A stretch of 64,000 bases of DNA from Chlamydiota bacterium. GTDB lineage: Bacteria; Chlamydiota; Chlamydiia; Chlamydiales; Rhabdochlamydiaceae. Positions 58,294 through 64,000 of the stretch are shown one piece after another (positions within the stretch are counted from its first letter, which is position 1; the number at the start of each line of letters is the position of its first letter). The position numbers and the translations under genes were made by a program. The stretch is taken from the NCBI GenBank assembly GCA_013288075.1, contig JABDCQ010000003.1, positions 1-64,000 on the forward strand, written 5' to 3'. The notes beneath the pieces are model-generated. The model was given only the letters and a program-made list of their open reading frames with translations. It ran no database searches and was not told the DNA's origin.

Positions 58294-59907
58294 ATGGATC
58301 CAAAATATATTTTTGTTACAGGTGGAGTGGTGTCTTCTCTTGGGAAAGGGCTTACTGCTGCCTCTATTGCGATGCTTTTAGAGGGGAGGGGCCTAAAGAC
58401 TGCTATGATGAAGCTTGACCCTTATTTAAATGTAGATCCAGGAACCATGAACCCTTTTGAGCATGGAGAGGTGTATGTCACAGATGACGGCGCTGAAACC
58501 GATCTGGATTTGGGGCATTATTACAGATTTTCTAATACAGCTATTTCAAGAGGCTCTAACGCTACATCGGGGCAAATTTATGATACGGTCATTAAAAAAG
58601 AGCGTAAAGGCGACTATTTAGGAAAAACAGTCCAAGTTGTTCCTCATGTAACCGATGAAATTAAACACCGCATTTTGCACTGCGGAGCTGAAAGCAAGCC
58701 TCATGTTGTGATTATTGAAATTGGCGGAACTATTGGAGATATAGAGTCGCTCCCCTTTTTAGAGGCCATTAGACAATTTAGATATGAGCGCTCAAGCTCT
58801 TGCATAAACATCCATTTAACCTACGTTCCTTATTTAAAAGCTGCAGGAGAAGTAAAGACTAAGCCGACGCAACATTCGGTACAGATCTTAAGAGAAATTG
58901 GCATTATCCCCGATATTGTTCTATGCAGATGTGAAAACCCTCTTTCAGAAGAGATTAAAGACAAAATCAGCTTATTTTGTAGCGTAAAAAAAGATGCGGT
59001 CATCGATGAGCCTGATGTAGAATTTAGTATTTATGAAGTGCCTGTTTGCTTAAAAAACCAGGGCCTTGATCGTAAGGTTTGTGAACTGCTTGGACTTCCT
59101 GATTCTAAAGTGGATATAAGCCAATGGGAAGAGATGCTTCACAAAATGCGCCACCCCAAAATGAAGCTTGTTATTGGAATTGTAGGGAAATACCTCCAAC
59201 ACCAAGATGCTTATAAGTCTGTATTTGAAGCGCTTGCTCATGCAGCTATTGCGAATCAGGTAGAGCTTGAAATTAGACGCTTTGAATCGGATAAAATTTT
59301 AGAAGAGTCAAGTGTTGAAAAAGCTATTGCTGGATGTGATGGGTATTTAGTGCCAGGTGGCTTTGGAGAGAGAGGCTGGATGGGTAAAATTTTAGCTGCT
59401 AAGTACTGCAGAGAAAACAAGATCCCCTATTTTGGCCTTTGCCTAGGAATGCAAGTGCTTTGCGTAGAGTTTGCGCGCCATGTTTTGGGAATAAACGATG
59501 CCAATTCTACAGAAATGGATCCTTTAACACAAAACCCTGTCATTTGCCTTCTTAGCGAGCAAAAAGGGGTGCAGGACTTAGGAGGAACTATGCGCCTTGG
59601 AGCTTATAACTGCTCTTTAAAAAAGGGAAGTAAAGCAGAAAAAGCTTATGGTAAAAATGTCATCTCTGAAAGACATAGACACAGGTATGAATTTAATAAT
59701 GCCTACAAAGAAAAATGCGAAGAAAAAGGGCTTATTCTTTCAGGGACATTAGAAAATAGTACTCTTTCTGAAATTGCAGAAATCAAAGACCATCCTTGGA
59801 TGGTAGGTGTTCAATTCCACCCCGAGTTTAAATCTAAACCGACAGAGCCTCATCCTCTTTTTAAAGACTTCATTGCAGCCGTAGTCGCTAGGAAAAAAAA
59901 TGGGTAG
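58294..59907 (+). CDS. pyrG: CTP synthase
   Basis: KYIFVTGGVVSSLGKGLTAASIAMLLEGRGL, KLDPYLNVDPGTMNPFEHGEVYVTDDGAETDLDLGHYYRF, glutaminase PYFGLCLGMQVLCVEFAR. Confidence 0.97.
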   Translation: MDPKYIFVTGGVVSSLGKGLTAASIAMLLEGRGLKTAMMKLDPYLNVDPGTMNPFEHGEVYVTDDGAETDLDLGHYYRFSNTAISRGSNATSGQIYDTVIKKERKGDYLGKTVQVVPHVTDEIKHRILHCGAESKPHVVIIEIGGTIGDIESLPFLEAIRQFRYERSSSCINIHLTYVPYLKAAGEVKTKPTQHSVQILREIGIIPDIVLCRCENPLSEEIKDKISLFCSVKKDAVIDEPDVEFSIYEVPVCLKNQGLDRKVCELLGLPDSKVDISQWEEMLHKMRHPKMKLVIGIVGKYLQHQDAYKSVFEALAHAAIANQVELEIRRFESDKILEESSVEKAIAGCDGYLVPGGFGERGWMGKILAAKYCRENKIPYFGLCLGMQVLCVEFARHVLGINDANSTEMDPLTQNPVICLLSEQKGVQDLGGTMRLGAYNCSLKKGSKAEKAYGKNVISERHRHRYEFNNAYKEKCEEKGLILSGTLENSTLSEIAEIKDHPWMVGVQFHPEFKSKPTEPHPLFKDFIAAVVARKKNG

Positions 59908-60328
59908 AATTGCTGCCCTAGATTATGGAACGGTACGCATTGGGCTTGCTATGTCTGATGAAAGGAAAATCATTGCGCAGCCCATAGCGTGCCTCCAAAC
60001 AAAAAAAACACACAAACAAACAGCTGAAATGATCAAGCTTGAGCTTGCAAAGTTTAGTACAATTGAATGTGTTCTTTTAGGGCTTCCTCTTCACTTTAGT
60101 GGCAAAGAAAGCCCTATGTCTCTTGAAGTTAGAAAATTTGCTCAAATTCTTGAGTGCACTTTAAATCTGCCCATTGTACTCTGTGATGAAAGGCTAACAA
60201 CTGCCTTTACAGAGCGCGCCCTTATTGAAGGAAATGTGAGACGAGAAAAAAGAAAGAGTCTTATTGATGCGCTTTCGGCAACAGTTGTTTTACAAACTTA
60301 CCTAGACAAACGTAGCAATACACCATAA
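59900..60328 (+). CDS. yqgF: RuvX/YqgF-family Holliday junction resolvase-like protein
   Basis: ALDYGTVRIGLAMSDERKIIAQP, VLLGLPLHFSGKES, VLCDERLTTAFTERALIEGNVRREKRKSLIDALSATVVLQTYL. Confidence 0.92.
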   Translation: MGRIAALDYGTVRIGLAMSDERKIIAQPIACLQTKKTHKQTAEMIKLELAKFSTIECVLLGLPLHFSGKESPMSLEVRKFAQILECTLNLPIVLCDERLTTAFTERALIEGNVRREKRKSLIDALSATVVLQTYLDKRSNTP

Positions 60329-60336
60329 CACACACT

Positions 60337-61881
60337 ATGACAAATGCATCTTTCAATCCTCTAGAAGAGCCTGGGCAACTCTCAGGCCTAATTAATCCCT
60401 GTATTTTAGTTATTTTTGGAGCTACAGGCGATTTAACAGCTAGGAAGCTTCTCCCAGCGCTCTACAATTTATCTAAAGACGGGCAACTCCCCTCGCAGTT
60501 TGCTTGCGTAGGCTTTGCTAGAAGAGAAAAAACGCATGAAGAGTTTAGAAAAGAAGCCAAAGACTCTATTGCAAAATTCTCGCGTACAAAACCGATCGAT
60601 GAAACCTTATGGGCTCAATTTGAAGAGCACCTTTTTTATCACACCTCGGAATTTCACTTAGAAGAAGGCTATAACCGGCTCCGCTCTTTTTTAAATGAGT
60701 TAGATGTCCAGTTTGGAACTAAAGGAAATAGAGTTTTCTATCTTTCCACACAGCCCAGTTTTTTTACGTTAATTTGTGAAAAGCTTCATAGTACAGGCCT
60801 CATTTACGACCATGAAAAAGTAGTTGATAAATGGTCTAGAATCATCATTGAAAAACCCTTTGGCCACGATTTAACTTCTGCTCTTACTCTTCAGGCCGAG
60901 CTTTTAAAGTTCTTAAACGAGAAGCAAATCTATAGAATCGATCACTACTTAGGGAAAGAAACCGTACAAAACCTTTTAGTCTTCCGTTTTGCTAACATCT
61001 TTTTCGAATCTCTTTGGAATAACCGTTACATTGACCATATTCAAATCACTGTTGCAGAAGACATTGGTATTGGAACAAGGGGTAATTTCTGGGAGGAAGC
61101 GGGGCTGCTGCGCGATATCGTCCAAAACCACGTGATGCAAGTGCTCTCTTTAGTTGCAATGGAACCTCCTGTGAATTTAGATGCCGACTCTATCCATGAT
61201 GAAAAAGTTAAGGTGCTAAAAGCCCTAAGACCTCTTAGCGAAGAAGCATTAAAAAAAGAGGTTGTGCGCGGGCAATACGGGCCTGGCTTTGTCAATGGAG
61301 CTGAAGTGATTGGATACAGGCAAGAAAAAAATGTTTCTCCTACATCAAATGTAGAAACTTTTCTAGCTCTTAAAGTCTTTATCGATAACTGGCGCTGGCA
61401 AGGCGTTCCCTTTTATATTAGAAGCGGCAAACGTCTTCCTAAAAAAGCAACAGAGATTGCCGTCATCTTTAAAGATCCTCCAGCAGTTCTTTTTCAGGAA
61501 GGAACAAAAAGGAATGAACCGAATGTTCTTGCTATCCGCATTCAGCCAGATGATGGAACATCGCTTAAAATCAATTGTAAAGTCCCAGGGCCTAGTAGCT
61601 CCATTCAACCTGTTAAAATGGACTTCCGCTACGGCACCTATTTTGGGATAGAGCCGCCAGAAGCCTACGAAAGGCTTATCTGTGATTGCATTTTAGGAGA
61701 TAGAACCCTTTTTGCAAGAGAAGACGAAGTGCTAAGTTCATGGCAGTTTTTAACCCCTATCTTAGATTTTTGGGCAAAAGAGCCAACTACAAACTTTCCT
61801 AATCACCCCTCAGGCAGCTGGGGCCCAAGAGATGCCGATGCAATGATTGAAAAAGATGGAAGAAAATGGAGGCTTCTCTAA
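60337..61881 (+). CDS. zwf: glucose-6-phosphate 1-dehydrogenase
   Basis: LVIFGATGDLTARKLLPALYNL, RIDHYLGKETVQNLLVFRFANIFFESLWN, IRSGKRLPKKATEIAVIFK. Confidence 0.96.
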   Translation: MTNASFNPLEEPGQLSGLINPCILVIFGATGDLTARKLLPALYNLSKDGQLPSQFACVGFARREKTHEEFRKEAKDSIAKFSRTKPIDETLWAQFEEHLFYHTSEFHLEEGYNRLRSFLNELDVQFGTKGNRVFYLSTQPSFFTLICEKLHSTGLIYDHEKVVDKWSRIIIEKPFGHDLTSALTLQAELLKFLNEKQIYRIDHYLGKETVQNLLVFRFANIFFESLWNNRYIDHIQITVAEDIGIGTRGNFWEEAGLLRDIVQNHVMQVLSLVAMEPPVNLDADSIHDEKVKVLKALRPLSEEALKKEVVRGQYGPGFVNGAEVIGYRQEKNVSPTSNVETFLALKVFIDNWRWQGVPFYIRSGKRLPKKATEIAVIFKDPPAVLFQEGTKRNEPNVLAIRIQPDDGTSLKINCKVPGPSSSIQPVKMDFRYGTYFGIEPPEAYERLICDCILGDRTLFAREDEVLSSWQFLTPILDFWAKEPTTNFPNHPSGSWGPRDADAMIEKDGRKWRLL

Positions 61882-62972
61882 TGTCAGCACATATTATAGA
61901 CCCTTCTAAAATCCAATCAGAGCTAACTAAAATTTGGGAAGGCATTGATAAGGTGAATAAATCGCGCGCCGCCCTTTTTAACTTAGTGATTTATATAGAG
62001 CACAATAAACGCCTAGATTATATCCGCTCTATTACCCAAAAAGTCATTGAAAAATTCCCTTCAAGAGTGATCTTTATTAGTGTCGATAAAGATGCCCCTC
62101 AAGGAGAGCTAAAAACAGCTGTTTCTGTGCTTACTGCTTCTAGTGGAGAATTTGTCATTACATGCGATCTTATTGAAATTATCGCATCAAAAGATACTCA
62201 AATGAGAATCCCTTTTATAATCCTTCCCCATCTCATTCCCGATTTACCTATTTACCTTCTTTGGGGAGAAGATCCAAGTTTAAAAAATCCTCTTTTAGAA
62301 GAGCTTGGCTCTTACGCAACCCGATTGATTTTTGATTCAGAATCAGGCAGTAGTCTCCAAGAATTTGCAAAAGGCGTCTTAAAACAAAAAGAGCAATTCA
62401 AATGCGATGTCGCCGACTTAAATTGGGCTAGAATTGAACCTTTTAGAGAAATTCTGCAATCAGCCTTTAGTTCTCCTTTAAAAATAGAGGAACTTAAAGA
62501 AATTAAAGAGATGAAAATCTGCTATAATATTAGTGAATCGGCAGTCTTTTGCCATCCTAAAGTGCAGGCGACTTACCTCCAAGCGTGGATAGCAACACGC
62601 CTTAACTGGACATTAAAAGAAGTTAAAGCAGAAGAGAAATGCACTCAAATCACCTATCAAAGCGAAAAAGGAGAAGTAAAGGTAGCCTTTGAAACCAAAG
62701 AAATCTCCGACCTTCCTATGGGAATGATCCTTTCTTTAGAACTTTCTACAAATAAAAATGCCCACTTCCTCTTTGAGAGAAACATTAAACTCTCAAATCA
62801 AGTCAGAGCTACATATTCAACAGCTGAAAAATGCCTAGTGCCTGAAAACTTTATCTTCCCTAAGGGGGGCGCTGGACAATCGCTCATCAAAGAAATTTTC
62901 CATAAAGGAACAAGCTTACATTATTTAAAAGTCCTAGACCTAATTACAAAAGTAGATAAAAACATATGCTAA
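61881..62972 (+). CDS. OpcA-like glucose-6-phosphate dehydrogenase assembly protein
   Basis: SRAALFNLVIYIEHN..., RVIFISVDKDAPQGELKTAVSVLTASSGEFVITCDLIEI, LPHLIPDLPIYLLWGEDPSLKNPLLEEL; between zwf and pgl. Confidence 0.75.
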   Translation: MSAHIIDPSKIQSELTKIWEGIDKVNKSRAALFNLVIYIEHNKRLDYIRSITQKVIEKFPSRVIFISVDKDAPQGELKTAVSVLTASSGEFVITCDLIEIIASKDTQMRIPFIILPHLIPDLPIYLLWGEDPSLKNPLLEELGSYATRLIFDSESGSSLQEFAKGVLKQKEQFKCDVADLNWARIEPFREILQSAFSSPLKIEELKEIKEMKICYNISESAVFCHPKVQATYLQAWIATRLNWTLKEVKAEEKCTQITYQSEKGEVKVAFETKEISDLPMGMILSLELSTNKNAHFLFERNIKLSNQVRATYSTAEKCLVPENFIFPKGGAGQSLIKEIFHKGTSLHYLKVLDLITKVDKNIC

Positions 62973-63721
62973 TGGAAAAACTAAAACCTACCTCTTGGGA
63001 TGAACATAGAGAACTAGTCATCCCTGGAAACTACGATATGACCGTTTCTTTTTGCGTAGAGCATTTTATTTTTTTAGCAAAGCAAGCCATTGAAAAATAT
63101 GGCAACTTTTTTGTTGCTTTGTCTGGAGGCTCAACGCCCCATGCCATCTTTGAAAGATTAAGCATTTCTTCTCAAAACGCTCTTGATTGGTCTAAGGTCT
63201 ACCTCTTTTGGAGCGATGAAAGAAGTGTTCCTCCTACAGACAAATCTAGCAACTACCTAATGGCCATGGAATCGGGGCTTAAAAAGCTAAGCATTCCCAA
63301 AGAAAACATCCACCGCATGGTTGCAGAAGAAAACATAGAAGAAAATGCTAAAAACTATGAAAACATCATAAAAGCCACCTTAAAAGATAGGGCCTTTGAT
63401 CTTGTGATGTTAGGACTAGGAGAAGATGGGCATACAGCTTCTTTATTTCCTAATACAGAAGGGCTTCAAGTAAAAGACAGGCTTGTGATTGCTAACTTCG
63501 TCCCTCAGCAAAATACCTGGCGCATGAGCTTAACCTTTACCTGCATCAATAACGCCTCCCATATTGTATTCTACGTCCTTGGAGCCGGAAAGAAAAACAT
63601 CCTAGCCGAAGTGCTTAAAAAAGAACCCGCCATCTATCCTGCGCAGCGCGTCGGAACAAAAGACAAGAAAGCCCTCTTCATCGCCGACGAAGCCTCAGCC
63701 GCCCTCATCACCCGCCCCTAA
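62966..63721 (+). CDS. pgl: 6-phosphogluconolactonase
   Basis: FFVALSGGSTPHAIFERL, VYLFWSDERSVPPTDKSSNYLMA, FDLVMLGLGEDGHTASLFPNT. Confidence 0.94.
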   Translation: MLMEKLKPTSWDEHRELVIPGNYDMTVSFCVEHFIFLAKQAIEKYGNFFVALSGGSTPHAIFERLSISSQNALDWSKVYLFWSDERSVPPTDKSSNYLMAMESGLKKLSIPKENIHRMVAEENIEENAKNYENIIKATLKDRAFDLVMLGLGEDGHTASLFPNTEGLQVKDRLVIANFVPQQNTWRMSLTFTCINNASHIVFYVLGAGKKNILAEVLKKEPAIYPAQRVGTKDKKALFIADEASAALITRP

Positions 63722-63792
63722 CCACAGAAAGCATAAAAGCTAGCAGGATTTACGGGCAAACGCTTAAACCTAAGTCTATTTAGGCCTTTATT

Positions 63793-63832
63793 GACGCAAA
63801 GTCGCAAAGACGCAAAGGAAGAAGTCGCAAAG
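63793..63832. repeat. short GCAAAG direct-repeat tract
   Basis: gacgcaaagtcgcaaagacgcaaaggaagaagtcgcaaagg, four GCAAAG units. Confidence 0.8.
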
Positions 63833-63895
63833 GTGAATACAAAAGAAAACTTTTAAGAATGCAAAGCATTCTTAAAAGTTTTCTTTTGTATTCAC
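63833..63895. terminator. perfect 30-bp hairpin with 3-nt loop, likely bidirectional terminator
   Basis: gtgaatacaaaagaaaacttttaagaatgc-aaa-gcattcttaaaagttttcttttgtattcac; no mismatches. Confidence 0.8.
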
Positions 63896-63914
63896 TATTG
63901 TATTAAAAGGGGAA

Positions 63915-64000
63915 TTAAAGAAATTGTCCTGTTACTTTATTAGAGATTGCTTTTCTTTGAATTTCCTTAAAACAATAGGAAAACATCTCGACCAAAGTCG
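63915..64000 (-). CDS. possible C-terminal fragment of a CDS running off the window
   Basis: open minus frame ...TLVEMFSYCFKEIQRKAISNKVTGQFL*; convergent to pgl across the hairpin. Confidence 0.35.
   Translation of the reverse strand, partial: TLVEMFSYCFKEIQRKAISNKVTGQFL

Overview
This ~64 kb window reads as a chromosomal segment of a Chlamydiae-like (probably Parachlamydiales/environmental) obligate intracellular bacterium. Evidence: a lysine-rich Hc-type histone-like ORF, a FabI of the chlamydial/plant-like type, an SycD/CopB/CopD-like type III translocon operon, pyrG-yqgF-zwf-pgl synteny, PPi-dependent PFK, TamA/TamB, MlaEFD, ExbB/ExbD and many lineage-specific hypotheticals. The taxon is inferred from content only; no searches were run. 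The least ordinary parts are: (1) at least 10 copies of a ~160-240 bp palindromic intergenic repeat family (arms built on CCTCTGTGGTTTCTTGTCTCTGTGGTT), nearly all sitting on or next to stop codons, with loops that flip orientation and one copy whose core is replaced by a GC-rich palindrome that also occurs alone; (2) an eight-gene, tightly packed operon (52.3-58.0 kb) of coiled-coil proteins with no recognisable family, whose first gene ends in a CaaX-like motif (CVIC) suggesting host prenylation; (3) a wHTH-Fic gene with a degenerate Fic motif next to a dense TGGCGC/GCGCCA operator-like array; (4) a RhuM gene bracketed by ~40 bp inverted repeats; (5) three other long, unrelated inverted repeats at gene ends; (6) a tandem family of three paralogues, one truncated. 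Most CDS calls use the supplied ORF track; starts were adjusted in several cases from operon overlaps and signal-peptide logic.
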